Positions 1 through 7,990 of a stretch of 20,410 nt of DNA are shown here, piece by piece. This stretch comes from Pseudobutyrivibrio sp. UBA1225 (GTDB lineage Bacteria > Bacillota > Clostridia > Lachnospirales > Lachnospiraceae): contig DBWZ01000086.1 in assembly GCA_002309345.1 (NCBI GenBank), positions 73,853 through 94,262 on the forward strand, in the 5' to 3' direction. The notes beneath the pieces were generated by a model. The model worked only from the letters and a program-made list of their open reading frames with translations, did not search any database and was not told where the DNA came from. Position numbers and translations under genes: made by a program. Every line of letters begins with the position of its first letter. Position 1 is the first letter of the stretch.

Positions 1-651
1 CCTAAGGTATTCCTTATGGATGAGCCACTTTCAAACCTTGATGCTAAGCTTCGTGTTCAGATGAGAACTGAAATTTCTAAGCTTCACGATTCACTTGGAG
101 CTACAATGATCTACGTTACACACGATCAGACAGAGGCTATGACACTTGGTACAAGAATCGTAGTTATGAAGGACGGTGTTGTTCAGCAGATCGACACACC
201 TGCAAACCTTTATCAGAAGCCATGCAACCTCTTCGTTGCCGGATTCATCGGTTCTCCACAGATGAACTTCCTTGAGGGTACACTTTCAGCTGATTGCACA
301 TCAATCGAAGTTGCTGGATCAAGCCTTCAGGTTCCACCTGCAAAGGCTAAAATCCTTAACACAAAGAACTACGGTGGAAAGGTTGTTATCCTTGGTATCC
401 GTCCAGAGGATATTCACGATTCACAGATTTATGTTGATACACAGGCTTCTTCAGTTATCGAAGCAAAGATTTCTGTATACGAGCTTCTTGGTGCAGAGGT
501 TTACTTATACTTCGATTTCGCTGGCACTCAGGTTACAGCTAGAGTTGACCCACGTACAACAGCAAGAGGTGGAGACACTGTTAAGTTCGCACTTGATATG
601 GAAAAGGCTCACTTCTTCGACAAGGATTCAGAGGTTACAATTGCTAACTAA
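1..651 (+). CDS. Sugar ABC transporter ATP-binding protein, MsmK/UgpC/MalK type (3' part only)
   Basis: This is the C-terminal 216 residues of a cytoplasmic ATPase that powers carbohydrate uptake. The N-terminus and Walker A lie before the window. The reading frame is open from base 1 (PKVFLMDEPLSNLDAKLR), giving Walker B and the D-loop at once. The H-loop follows (VTHDQTEAMTLGTRI), then the linker DTPANLYQKPCNLFVAGFIGSPQMNF. A C-terminal TOBE-type regulatory domain contains LGIRPEDI, typical of MsmK/UgpC/MalK. Such ATPases often serve several sugar transporters whose permeases are encoded elsewhere, which fits the absence of permease genes nearby. Codon use is strongly biased (GTT, CTT, ACA, GGT) compared with its neighbours, suggesting high expression. 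An intrinsic terminator follows 40 bases after the stop. The family is certain; the sugar transported cannot be told. Confidence 0.93.
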   Translation, partial: PKVFLMDEPLSNLDAKLRVQMRTEISKLHDSLGATMIYVTHDQTEAMTLGTRIVVMKDGVVQQIDTPANLYQKPCNLFVAGFIGSPQMNFLEGTLSADCTSIEVAGSSLQVPPAKAKILNTKNYGGKVVILGIRPEDIHDSQIYVDTQASSVIEAKISVYELLGAEVYLYFDFAGTQVTARVDPRTTARGGDTVKFALDMEKAHFFDKDSEVTIAN

Positions 652-658
652 GAATCTG

Positions 659-688
659 TTGCTTATATAAAAAGGGTTGATTTATAAT
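659..688 (+). promoter_or_regulatory. Putative sigma-70-type promoter for the PucR-like regulator
   Basis: A perfect -10 hexamer TATAAT lies at 683-688, with a -35-like TTGCTT at 659-664 and an 18-base spacer. Transcription would begin near 695. That is inside the upstream arm of the preceding terminator, so a transcript from here could not form the complete hairpin. The -10 is convincing and the -35 is only fair. Confidence 0.45.
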
Positions 689-690
689 AG

Positions 691-721
691 GAGGTATCTT
701 TTGAAAGGTACCTCTTTTTTT
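691..721 (+). terminator. Rho-independent terminator after the ABC ATPase gene
   Basis: The arms at 691-700 and 705-714 pair over 10 bp with one G-T pair around a TTGA loop. They are followed by seven T (715-721). It ends the ATPase transcript immediately before the ATG at 722 of the next gene. Confidence 0.85.
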
Positions 722-1615
722 ATGGATTTTAATGAGAAAAAAGCAAAGCTTTTAGAGCAATTAAATAGGGCTACTGGGATTAATTTTGATATAACTGACT
801 CGGATTTATCAGATGAAGAGACTTTAAACAAGCTCAAGGAGATGATTGTTCATTTTAATGTGATTGATTCTAAAAGTGGTTTGTTTAGACTATATCTTCG
901 AGGTGAGATAGCTTACTCAGATGCTGCTCCTTCTTTACATCGATTCCACATCGAAGAAAACTGCATCAGGCAGGTTTTCTATTTAGAAAGCCAGCACGAG
1001 TACAACAAAGAGGTTGTATCTCTTTTAAAGAGCTTACTTCCAAGCTCTAAGGATGTTGTTATCGAGATGGATTCAAAGCATCTTGTGATGGTTATCAATT
1101 TTGAAGCAGCTCCTTCTAACGAGGATATTATTAAGACAGCAAATTCTTTCCTAGATATGCTAGAAACCGAGGCTTTTGCATCATTTAAGCTGAGCTTTTG
1201 TCAGTCGGTTGATTCATTCAAGGAACTGCCTTTAGCCTACAAGGATACTATCCTTGCCATGGAAATTGGAAACACCTTTAACATCAATGGCAGAATCTAT
1301 TGCTATGAGGACCTTGGACTAGGCAGATTACTGTACAGCGTCCCAAGGACAGAAGTTGAATCGTATTTAAACAAACACATAAATGTTAACACCTTGGCGG
1401 AAATTGACGAGGAAACTTTAAACCTTTTAGATGCATTTTTCGAGAATGACTTGTCTTTAGCCGAGACATCTAGGAAGATGTTTATACATCGTAACACCTT
1501 GATTTATAGACTTGATAAATTCGCTGATTTGACTGGATATGACGTTAGAAAGTTCTCTGACGCCATATCCGTTAAGATTTCACTTATGCTATATAATTAC
1601 ATCAGGAATAAATAA
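722..1615 (+). CDS. PucR/CdaR-like transcriptional regulator
   Basis: A 297-residue cytoplasmic protein with a C-terminal PucR-type helix-turn-helix. The last ~60 residues contain LLDAFFENDLSLAETSRKMF, then IHRNTLIYRLDKFADLTG. This matches the conserved HTH_30 signature, in which 'L...A..L.iHrNTL.YRL..i..ltG' is the rule. The first ~220 residues look like the poorly conserved sensor/GGDEF-like part of CdaR-type activators of sugar-diacid or related catabolic genes; no ligand can be inferred. I chose ATG 722 because the frame upstream (TTG at 677 or 701) runs through the terminator hairpin of the ATPase gene. An AAAGG at 704-708 is the only SD-like sequence before 722, at a rather long spacing, so TTG 701 with GGAGGT at 690-695 remains possible. 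Its position behind a sugar ABC ATPase suggests a role in carbohydrate uptake, but that is inference. Confidence 0.82.
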   Translation: MDFNEKKAKLLEQLNRATGINFDITDSDLSDEETLNKLKEMIVHFNVIDSKSGLFRLYLRGEIAYSDAAPSLHRFHIEENCIRQVFYLESQHEYNKEVVSLLKSLLPSSKDVVIEMDSKHLVMVINFEAAPSNEDIIKTANSFLDMLETEAFASFKLSFCQSVDSFKELPLAYKDTILAMEIGNTFNINGRIYCYEDLGLGRLLYSVPRTEVESYLNKHINVNTLAEIDEETLNLLDAFFENDLSLAETSRKMFIHRNTLIYRLDKFADLTGYDVRKFSDAISVKISLMLYNYIRNK

Positions 1616-1645
1616 AAATTCCATCGATTTTGTTCGATGGAATTT
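1616..1645. terminator. Bidirectional intrinsic terminator between the PucR-like gene and galK
   Basis: A perfect 12-bp inverted repeat (AAATTCCATCGA, 1616-1627, with 1634-1645) encloses a 6-base loop. It is A-rich on the left and T-rich on the right, so it can stop transcripts arriving from both convergent genes. It begins directly after the regulator's stop codon and ends 5 bases before the galK stop. Confidence 0.9.
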
Positions 1646-1649
1646 CATT

Positions 1650-2819
1650 TTACGCTATTCTCTTAGCCCCGTCTCCTATATCTACCACATAGAACTCGGC
1701 ATCTAAATTATATTTTTCCTTATAGGACTTGCCTACAACATCTTTAAAGTTTTCTACTGCATCATTCTCTACAATTGCTACAGTGCAGCCTCCAAAACCA
1801 CCTCCAGTGATGCGAGCTCCAATAACTCCTTGAATGCTCCACTGAGTCTCAACTAAAAAATCCACCTCTTCACAAGAAACCTCATAATCATCCCTAAGAG
1901 AGATATGGCTAGCATTCATAAGCTGTCCAAAGGTCTTGATATCGTTGTTATTAAGAGCTTCTACAGCCTTAATTGTACGCTGATTCTCAGCAACTGCATG
2001 CTTCGCCCTGCGATAACATACCTCATCCTTGATGGCTGAGCCATACTTTTCAAATTCTTCGTCGGTAAGCTCTCCCAGCGTGCTGATACCACAAACCTGC
2101 TGAAGATCTGCAAGCGCTTTAGCACTCTCATTTCTTCTATCGTTGTAAGCGCTATCTACTAAAGAGTGTTTAACCTTGGAATTGGTAATAACAATCTTGG
2201 CATTTGGCAGCTTTACACTGGCATATTTATAGGATAAATCTGCACAGTCAAGGAAAATGGCGTGGTCTTTTTGTCCCATTGCGACCGCAAATTGGTCCAT
2301 TATGCCACAATTACAACCATTAAAATTGTTCTCAGAGTATTGGCCAATAAGGGCAAGCTCTGTCATCGTCTTGCCTAAGGCAAATAAATCGTTTAACACG
2401 GTACCTGTAAGCACCTCTAGAGAAGCAGAGGATGATAGTCCTGAACCGTTGGGAATATTGCCCCAAATGCACATTTCAAATCCTGTTTTAATTTCTGCGC
2501 CCTTCTTTTTTAAGGCCCAAACTACTCCTAAAGGATAGTTTGCCCAATTATATTCTGGCTTGTTTGAAAGATCATCTAGGCTGCTTTCTATTACTCCAAC
2601 CTTGTCCACATTAGCTGAGAATAGTTTTATTGTTCTATCGTCACGCTTTCTAGCAACTGCATAGGTTCCTATAGTAAGCGCACATGGAAAGACATGTCCT
2701 CCGTTGTAGTCAGTGTGCTCGCCTATAAGATTCACCCTGCCTGGTGCAAAGTAGGTGCGGATATCGTCGCCAGCTTGGAATTTCTCTTCAAATATAACCT
2801 TTAGTTCTGTTAAGTTCAT
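1650..2819 (-). CDS. galK: Galactokinase
   Basis: GHMP-family kinase that phosphorylates alpha-D-galactose to galactose 1-phosphate, the entry step of the Leloir pathway, in the cytoplasm. All three family motifs are present: the galactokinase signature GRVNLIGEHTDYNGG at residues 27-41, the ATP-binding loop NIPNGSGLSSSAS at 121-133, and the C-terminal glycine-rich RITGGGFGGCTVAIV. The length of 389 residues is typical. The ATG at 2819 is preceded by AGGGG at 11 bases. It is the last gene of a - strand row and lies 61 bases behind the DUF6106-like gene. galT and galE are not next to it. It ends at the shared bidirectional terminator. Confidence 0.97.
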   Translation of the reverse strand: MNLTELKVIFEEKFQAGDDIRTYFAPGRVNLIGEHTDYNGGHVFPCALTIGTYAVARKRDDRTIKLFSANVDKVGVIESSLDDLSNKPEYNWANYPLGVVWALKKKGAEIKTGFEMCIWGNIPNGSGLSSSASLEVLTGTVLNDLFALGKTMTELALIGQYSENNFNGCNCGIMDQFAVAMGQKDHAIFLDCADLSYKYASVKLPNAKIVITNSKVKHSLVDSAYNDRRNESAKALADLQQVCGISTLGELTDEEFEKYGSAIKDEVCYRRAKHAVAENQRTIKAVEALNNNDIKTFGQLMNASHISLRDDYEVSCEEVDFLVETQWSIQGVIGARITGGGFGGCTVAIVENDAVENFKDVVGKSYKEKYNLDAEFYVVDIGDGAKRIA

Positions 2820-2880
2820 TTAAAATATACCCCTTATTTGTTATCTTCTCCTACTACTCCCTTCTTGCTTGGAGGAGTCC

Positions 2881-3408
2881 TTAATTTATATATAATTCGT
2901 TTTTGTTGTATTTTGACATTGCGTTTAATAATTTCTCAGAAGGCGTGAAAATTACTTTGAAATCGTCGCCTTTTGCCTCGCTGTGACCCACCAAGATGTA
3001 ATCTTTCTCGTCTGGATTATGGGCGCTGCAGTCATATTTCTTAAGCTTAACATGGTCGTATCTAAGTGCATCGTTGGTGCCCACTGCTGCGACAAGCTTT
3101 ACTTCTGAAGGCTCGATGTTAAGAATTGTTTTTCTTTTAGAATTATCGATGATTTTGGCAATCTCTAAGCTGCCATTTGTGTAATCATACTCATACTCTA
3201 TATTTTTGTTTGTTACAACGATGATTGTCAAAATACCATTTATAATCAAAAGAATTGTGACTATTAGCTTAAGTGTACCTGTTAATACCACTGTGGCACA
3301 CAATAAAGACATTGTGATTGCTATAAGTCCAGTTCTTTTGGCTGTATCCGCTGCTGTTTCCACAACCTTTACTGCGTCTTCTACAAATGTGTCATTTGAT
3401 TCAAACAT
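2881..3408 (-). CDS. Small membrane protein, DUF6106-like
   Basis: A 175-residue protein with two adjacent hydrophobic stretches at about residues 27-47 and 48-66 (a hairpin of two membrane helices). They are followed by a soluble tail beginning NKNIEYEYDYTNGSLEIAKI. The 'eYEY..tNGeL.i.kIi...kRk' pattern directly after two helices is what I recall of the DUF6106 family of Lachnospiraceae; no biochemical role is known to me. The start ATG has a strong GGAGGG six to seven bases upstream. It lies 23 bases behind the sugar-binding lipoprotein gene and is probably co-transcribed with it. It may be a membrane accessory protein, but nothing in the sequence ties it to transport. Confidence 0.7.
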   Translation of the reverse strand: MFESNDTFVEDAVKVVETAADTAKRTGLIAITMSLLCATVVLTGTLKLIVTILLIINGILTIIVVTNKNIEYEYDYTNGSLEIAKIIDNSKRKTILNIEPSEVKLVAAVGTNDALRYDHVKLKKYDCSAHNPDEKDYILVGHSEAKGDDFKVIFTPSEKLLNAMSKYNKNELYIN

Positions 3409-3431
3409 TAATTTCCCTCCGTATGCTATGT

Positions 3432-4778
3432 TTATTTCTGGTAATTTGGTTTCATTTCTTCTTCTAGTTGAGTTTGTACTGTGTCAAGTGCTTCATCTAC
3501 CGTCATTTCCCCATCTATTACTTTGAGAATTGCCTGAGACATGTAGGTGCGGCATTCATAGTGATAATCGGACTGCTCCACAATTGGAACGTGCTGGGCA
3601 TACTCTACGATAGTGGCGTACACAGGTTGATTCTGGAAATAAGGCAAGCCCTTAGAATACACATCAGACTGGGCTGCTGCAAGGCAAGTGCCTATAACTC
3701 CGCCTTTTTCAAGCGCTTCATCGTAGGTGATAGAGTGCCCATCATCGGCTGAATTGCCACCAAATGTATATGACAAAAACTCCTTTGCCAGCTTAGAGTT
3801 GCGGCAGTTGGATGTTACACATATAGATGAGCCACCGTTTGAAGCATAGCCTGGATTCCCTGAAAATGTTGGGGCGTAGGTGATTTGCCACTTACCCTTA
3901 TTTGCCTCTACTTGTTGGATAGATGATAATATCCAGTTTCCATCAAAAACGCCTGCCAGCTTATCCTGACCGATTGCGTTTTCACGATAATCATCCCAAC
4001 TGTCAGCCATATAGAGGACGTTGTCCTTTTTAAGCTTTACTATGGTCTCGATAACCTTTTTAAGTCTATCGTTTTCTGCAATGGTTGGCTTGCCCTTATT
4101 AAATAAGGATAATCCCTCCTCCTGCATCATCATGTATACTAAATCATTATCTGGTGCCACAGCGCAAATCAAATATTTGCCAGTTTTCGCGTACACCTTT
4201 TTACCGATTTCATCAAATTCATCCCATGTGATGTCGGTAACATCCTTGATGGTATAACCACATTCTTTGAGCAGATCTACACGGTATGCAAAGGCTGCTG
4301 TTCCGCTATCAACAGGAAAACCATAGTGAACCCCGTTAATGGTGGAATAAGACACCTTTTCCTTGCCGATTCCCTCCCAATCCATCACCGAATCGTCCAC
4401 AGACATAAAGGAGCCTGAATATCGTCTAATGTACTTTCCGATACTGTGGTCTTGGAACAAAACCAAATCTGGCAGATTCTTGAAATCCTTCCTTTTATAG
4501 GCATCAGCAATGTCTCGTTCTATCTCGTAGGATTTATTTCTGATGTTGATATCCAGCTTGAAATCTGGGTTAACCTGCTGGAAATCCTTTTCCGCAGCCT
4601 TTAGTGCTGGAACATTATAGTCTTCATCCCAAACATAAATAGTCAAGGTGTTGTTGCTTGCTTTGGTTTCTTGGGTAGATTTGTCCGCAGACTTATCTCC
4701 TGCAGACTTCTTGCCGCAGGCAACCATTGAAACGGCAACTATTCCAGCTAATAAAAGGGCAAAAATTCTCTTCTTCAA
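3432..4778 (-). CDS. Extracellular solute-binding lipoprotein of a sugar ABC transporter
   Basis: A 448-residue family-1 (SBP_bac_1/MalE-like) substrate-binding protein. The N-terminus is a lipoprotein signal: MKKR, a hydrophobic core, then the lipobox SMVAC with Cys21 as the expected lipidated residue. A Lys/Ser/Asp-rich flexible linker follows (GKKSAGDKSADKSTQ). The mature part opens with LTIYVWDEDYNVPALKAAEKDF, a typical first strand and helix of this fold. The start codon is TTG, preceded by AGAGG seven bases upstream. This SD overlaps the end of the aminotransferase gene, whose stop is only 11 bases before the TTG, so translation is probably coupled. No permease genes accompany it. The galactokinase two genes downstream makes a galactoside or oligosaccharide ligand plausible, but this is inference. 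Confidence 0.88.
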   Translation of the reverse strand: MKKRIFALLLAGIVAVSMVACGKKSAGDKSADKSTQETKASNNTLTIYVWDEDYNVPALKAAEKDFQQVNPDFKLDINIRNKSYEIERDIADAYKRKDFKNLPDLVLFQDHSIGKYIRRYSGSFMSVDDSVMDWEGIGKEKVSYSTINGVHYGFPVDSGTAAFAYRVDLLKECGYTIKDVTDITWDEFDEIGKKVYAKTGKYLICAVAPDNDLVYMMMQEEGLSLFNKGKPTIAENDRLKKVIETIVKLKKDNVLYMADSWDDYRENAIGQDKLAGVFDGNWILSSIQQVEANKGKWQITYAPTFSGNPGYASNGGSSICVTSNCRNSKLAKEFLSYTFGGNSADDGHSITYDEALEKGGVIGTCLAAAQSDVYSKGLPYFQNQPVYATIVEYAQHVPIVEQSDYHYECRTYMSQAILKVIDGEMTVDEALDTVQTQLEEEMKPNYQK

Positions 4779-4789
4779 AGTGATACCTC

Positions 4790-5980
4790 TTATAATCCGT
4801 ATTCCTTTTGAACAAACTCTTTAAATACTGGTATCGAGCGCTTTACTTTGTCAGTGTCGATGCAATAAGCCATTCTGAAATATCCTGGGCAACCGAAATT
4901 GTCAGCAGGCACAAGGATAAGGTCATACTTTTTGGCCTTCATGCAAAATGCATTGGCATCCTCCTCAAGTGCTTTTGGGAAGATGTAGAAGGTGCCGCCT
5001 GGGCGAACCACCTCAAAGCCCATCTCCACAAGGGCATCGTAAAGGATGTTCATGTTGGTTTCATACACGCTCAAATCGCTGGTAGTGTTGATAACTTGGC
5101 TCACAGCTAGCTGAGATGTGGATGTCGGACAGTTGTGGCCGATTCCTCGGCTGATTTGTCCCATAATTACAGCAAGCACATCTGCATCTGTGGCTCTTGG
5201 ATTAACTGCCACGTATCCGATACGCTCTCCCGGAAGGGAAAGTGACTTGGAGAATGAGTAGCAGCTAAGAGTGTTATCGTAATATTTGCTAGGATAAGGA
5301 CACTTCTTGCCATCAAACACAATCTCGCGATAAGGCTCATCGCTGACAAGAAAGATATCGTGTCCGTACTCCTGTTGCTTTTTATTTAATAGCTCAGCAA
5401 GCTTTCGAATGGTTGCCTCGCTGTAAACAATGCCAGATGGATTGTTTGGTGAATTGATGAGGACAGCCATAGTCTTTTCGTTGATTGTCTCTTCAAATGC
5501 TTGGAAGTTGATTTGGAAATCCTGAGTATTAGCCGGCACTACGCGCATAATTGCACCAGTGTGACGAATGTATTCGTGGTACTCTGGGAAAAATGGTGCA
5601 AAGACTATTATCTCATCGCCTGGCTCGGTAACCGCTCTGAATGCGTGTGCCAAGGCGCCTGCTGCACCAATTGACATAAAGATGTGCTTTGCTTCATAGT
5701 CCATACCAAAGCGCTGATTCAGAGAATCCGCTACAATCCCCCTAACCTTTTCGATTCCAAGGGATGGGCTGTAGCCATGGATTGCCATAGGGTCTAAATT
5801 CTGATACATGTCTATGACTGCATCTGTGTATCCCTGTGGACAAGGCACGCTAGGATTGCCGAGACTGTAATCAAACACGTTTTCATAGCCGATTTCAGCG
5901 CCTCTAGCTGTTGCATACTCGCTAAGCTCTCTGATAATCGACTTGCCTGTAAGCATCTTTTTGTAATCTTGGTTAATCAT
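4790..5980 (-). CDS. PLP-dependent aminotransferase, class I/II
   Basis: A 396-residue fold-type-I aminotransferase of the aspartate/alanine/aromatic group, cytoplasmic. Visible landmarks: SPNNPSG at 177-183, DEPYREIVFDG from 214 (Asp that holds the pyridine nitrogen), and the PLP-binding lysine in YSFSKSLSLPGERIGYVAV (K245, with R253 as phosphate ligand). The C-terminal FRMAYCIDT carries the usual substrate-carboxylate arginine. The start ATG has AGGAGA at about eight bases. It heads the row aminotransferase, sugar-binding lipoprotein, membrane protein, galK, with gaps of 11, 23 and 61 bases. The amino-donor specificity cannot be read from motifs. The 95-base region upstream is AT-rich and must hold the row's promoter, but I found no convincing -35/-10 pair there. 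Confidence 0.92.
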   Translation of the reverse strand: MINQDYKKMLTGKSIIRELSEYATARGAEIGYENVFDYSLGNPSVPCPQGYTDAVIDMYQNLDPMAIHGYSPSLGIEKVRGIVADSLNQRFGMDYEAKHIFMSIGAAGALAHAFRAVTEPGDEIIVFAPFFPEYHEYIRHTGAIMRVVPANTQDFQINFQAFEETINEKTMAVLINSPNNPSGIVYSEATIRKLAELLNKKQQEYGHDIFLVSDEPYREIVFDGKKCPYPSKYYDNTLSCYSFSKSLSLPGERIGYVAVNPRATDADVLAVIMGQISRGIGHNCPTSTSQLAVSQVINTTSDLSVYETNMNILYDALVEMGFEVVRPGGTFYIFPKALEEDANAFCMKAKKYDLILVPADNFGCPGYFRMAYCIDTDKVKRSIPVFKEFVQKEYGL

Positions 5981-6075
5981 AACAAATCTCCTAGTTCTAG
6001 TAAGATAATCTTTTTGTAATGACAGTAATATGATTTTATCACAAAAGTGCTTGGATTTCCTATGAAGTTATAATT

Positions 6076-7479
6076 TTATTCTTGAGATATGTACTCGTGT
6101 CTTCTATCGTTATTGTCGCTATAGTAGGCTGCCTTGTCGGAATACATCAGCTTATCAGCTTCATTGACCATTTCCTCCACGTTCTCAGCCCTCTCTAGCC
6201 AAATAGCGCCTATTGCAAGAGATGGATTCTTTGCCTTTTTGCGAAGCTTTTCTATAAGCTCATTAAAATGCTCCTCAGTGACCTGTGGCACTATCGCTAC
6301 AAATTCATCTCCGCCAATACGATAGCAATTCTTCTTTTTAAATATGCTTGAGAAGGTTTCACCTGCAGATTTGATTATCTCATCTCCGGCCTCATGGCCA
6401 TTGGTATCATTGATGGCTTTTAATCCATTGATATCGGCAAAACAGATACCGATCGACACCTCCATCCCCTCAATTGTTCTAACAGCAGTATTGAAAGAAT
6501 TACGGTTGCCAAGCTCCGTAAGTGCATCGTGGGCACTCATGAAGATCATTTCCTTTGCCAGGTTGTAGTTTCTCAATTCCTCTGAGATGAATATCGCTAC
6601 AGCTTCTATTACTTCTTTGATGTTGATGTCTAAATCAAGCGAATAGTTGTCTATGACCAGATAGCCGATGGTATCATTCTTATCTGTAAGCTTAGCCAAA
6701 GCATATCTGGTGAGGGTTCCGGCGTACACGTTCTCGTAGATATCTGCGCTAAATTCCCTAGTTGAAACTGTATCCTCAACTAGTACTACAGAATTTCCTT
6801 CCATCTGCTTCTGCCATAAGTTAATCACATCAAATTCTTCGAAGGTCTTTTTATGTGGCAAGCCTATGCCAAATTTTTTATCTATCCAATCATACATGTC
6901 GCCTACGCAGCTACCGTCACGAGTTTGAATAACCCCAACTCGCGCTGCCTTAAGAACGTTACCGAGGATTTTCAGTGCTGAGCGCATTCCGGTTCTAAAC
7001 TCGTTTGCCGAAAGCACCTTGGCGCACTCGATAATTACGTTGTTTGATTTTGCGGTAATTTCTATGTGATCTTCCTTGCGCTTTACGGCAGTCACATCAT
7101 GAATGATAAAGGCACAGTAGCCCTTCTGATAAACAGGCACTGCCAAGAATTCAAACCATTTATTATATTGTGTGTTGTAGGTGCGATTTATAACTGGTTG
7201 GCGCATGATTGCGGCCTGATAGCTCAGCCTAATCCAATCCTCGTCACGATTTGCTACGGTATCGAAAAAGGTTGATCCAACCAGCTCAGCCGAGGATTTG
7301 CCAACTAGGCTAGAATACTTTTCGTTAACATACAAAAACTGCATGTCCCTCACTGTTCCAAATGGATCTGTAACTAGCTTGAACACACAGCATGCATCTG
7401 GCAAATCTCTGAGCATGTAAAGAATATCGACCGCCGAATAGTCGATTTTTGTAGTAATATCCTGATTAATTGTTTTCAT
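6076..7479 (-). CDS. PAS-GAF-like-GGDEF diguanylate cyclase
   Basis: A 467-residue soluble signalling protein expected to make cyclic di-GMP from two GTP. Layout: a PAS domain at ~20-135 (DLPDACCVFKLVTDPFG...YVNEKYSSLVG), a GAF-like region at ~145-305, and a GGDEF domain at ~310-460. The catalytic motif RIGGDEFVAI is intact (GGDEF at 389-393) and the metal-binding Asp349 lies in FADINGLKAIND. The inhibitory I-site RxxD, expected just before the motif, is replaced by FKKK at 380-383, so product feedback at that site is unlikely. No transmembrane segment is seen, suggesting a cytoplasmic signal. ATG 7479 has AAGGGGAAG upstream. A terminator-like hairpin lies immediately before the gene, so its expression may be attenuated. 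Confidence 0.92.
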   Translation of the reverse strand: MKTINQDITTKIDYSAVDILYMLRDLPDACCVFKLVTDPFGTVRDMQFLYVNEKYSSLVGKSSAELVGSTFFDTVANRDEDWIRLSYQAAIMRQPVINRTYNTQYNKWFEFLAVPVYQKGYCAFIIHDVTAVKRKEDHIEITAKSNNVIIECAKVLSANEFRTGMRSALKILGNVLKAARVGVIQTRDGSCVGDMYDWIDKKFGIGLPHKKTFEEFDVINLWQKQMEGNSVVLVEDTVSTREFSADIYENVYAGTLTRYALAKLTDKNDTIGYLVIDNYSLDLDINIKEVIEAVAIFISEELRNYNLAKEMIFMSAHDALTELGNRNSFNTAVRTIEGMEVSIGICFADINGLKAINDTNGHEAGDEIIKSAGETFSSIFKKKNCYRIGGDEFVAIVPQVTEEHFNELIEKLRKKAKNPSLAIGAIWLERAENVEEMVNEADKLMYSDKAAYYSDNNDRRHEYISQE

Positions 7480-7498
7480 GACTCTTCCCCTTAAAAGA

Positions 7499-7520
7499 AA
7501 AAGACCCTTTAGAGCCTTTT
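7499..7520 (-). terminator. Terminator/attenuator between the small gene and the GGDEF gene
   Basis: On the - strand AAAAGGCTC (7520-7512) pairs with GGGTCTTTT (7507-7499) over 9 bp with two G-T pairs around a TAAA loop. A T-rich tail runs to about 7494. It sits one base past the stop of the small gene and about 20 bases before the GGDEF start codon. Confidence 0.65.
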
Positions 7521-7700
7521 CTAATTTTTATTATTTAAATCTATGTTTATGCTAACGTCAATATCTGACTTTTTTAATTTGTCTTTGTTGATTTGCATCT
7601 TGGCATTTCGCAGTATTTCACGAACCTTTTCCAAATCTTCAATGGCGTCATCAGATGAATAAGGCTTGCTGTCGTCGTCGCAATTGAACTTATGATCCAT
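7521..7700 (-). CDS. Small acidic/charged protein of unknown function (59 aa)
   Basis: A 59-residue, highly charged, soluble protein beginning MDHKFNCDDDSKPYSSDD. It has a helical middle (EDLEKVREILRNAKMQINKD) and an Asn-rich tail. I do not recognise the family. I chose ATG 7700 rather than the in-frame ATG 7718 because GGGGAAG lies about six bases before 7700, whereas 7718 has no ribosome binding site. The gene ends one base before an intrinsic terminator. It is bounded upstream by the Nudix relic. The acidic start and short helix would suit a small binding or regulatory protein, but there is no direct evidence. Confidence 0.6.
   Translation of the reverse strand: MDHKFNCDDDSKPYSSDDAIEDLEKVREILRNAKMQINKDKLKKSDIDVSINIDLNNKN
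7533..7561 (-). promoter_or_regulatory. Possible promoter for the GGDEF gene inside the end of the small gene
   Basis: On the - strand a -35-like TTGACG (7561-7556) stands 17 bases before a -10-like TTAAAT (7538-7533). Transcription from here would carry the 7499-7520 hairpin in its leader. The -35 is good and the -10 is modest. Confidence 0.35.
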
Positions 7701-7784
7701 ATAACTTCCCCGTAACATAGTGTTAACAACAGGTCTAGTGTACCAAAGATGTTTGAAAAATTAATGTCTTACGGATAATTTTTG

Positions 7785-7973
7785 TTAATTCATCTGTGTT
7801 TTTATTTTATCGATGATTGTGATATCTGCCGGAAGTCAGTCTACTGAGTAGATTGTCTCTCTGGTGAGCCATCTGCCTTTGAAATCACCATATCCTCTGG
7901 CAGTAGCAAATATTTTGTTTTTGTCCTGAATTGAATCGCAGATAATTGCTGCAACTACATTGATTGTTTTCAT
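7785..7973 (-). pseudogene. Nudix (MutT-like) hydrolase relic with internal deletion and nonsense codon
   Basis: Reading from ATG 7973 (AGGGAG five bases upstream) gives MKTINVVAAIICDSIQDKNK, then IFATARGYGDFKGRW. This is the typical N-terminus of the (deoxy)nucleoside triphosphate pyrophosphohydrolase family. In intact members the next residues are EFPGGK and the Nudix box. Here the frame jumps directly to LTRETIYSVD, a stop (TGA, 7836-7838), then LPADITIIDKIKTQMN and TAA. The last part is the family's normal C-terminus, where the TGA position is normally Trp (TGG). So about half of the ~130-residue protein, including the catalytic Nudix box, has been deleted in frame at a shared 'RW', and a TGG-to-TGA change followed. 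It cannot be catalytic. It lies 17 bases behind the 59-aa gene and retains a good SD. Confidence 0.82.
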
Positions 7974-7990
7974 AAAAACTCCCTGAAATC

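Noticed and set aside
677..721. TTG 677 as the start of the PucR-like gene
   Set aside because: It would translate through the preceding terminator hairpin and lacks a suitable ribosome binding site; ATG 722 is preferred, with TTG 701 as the alternative.
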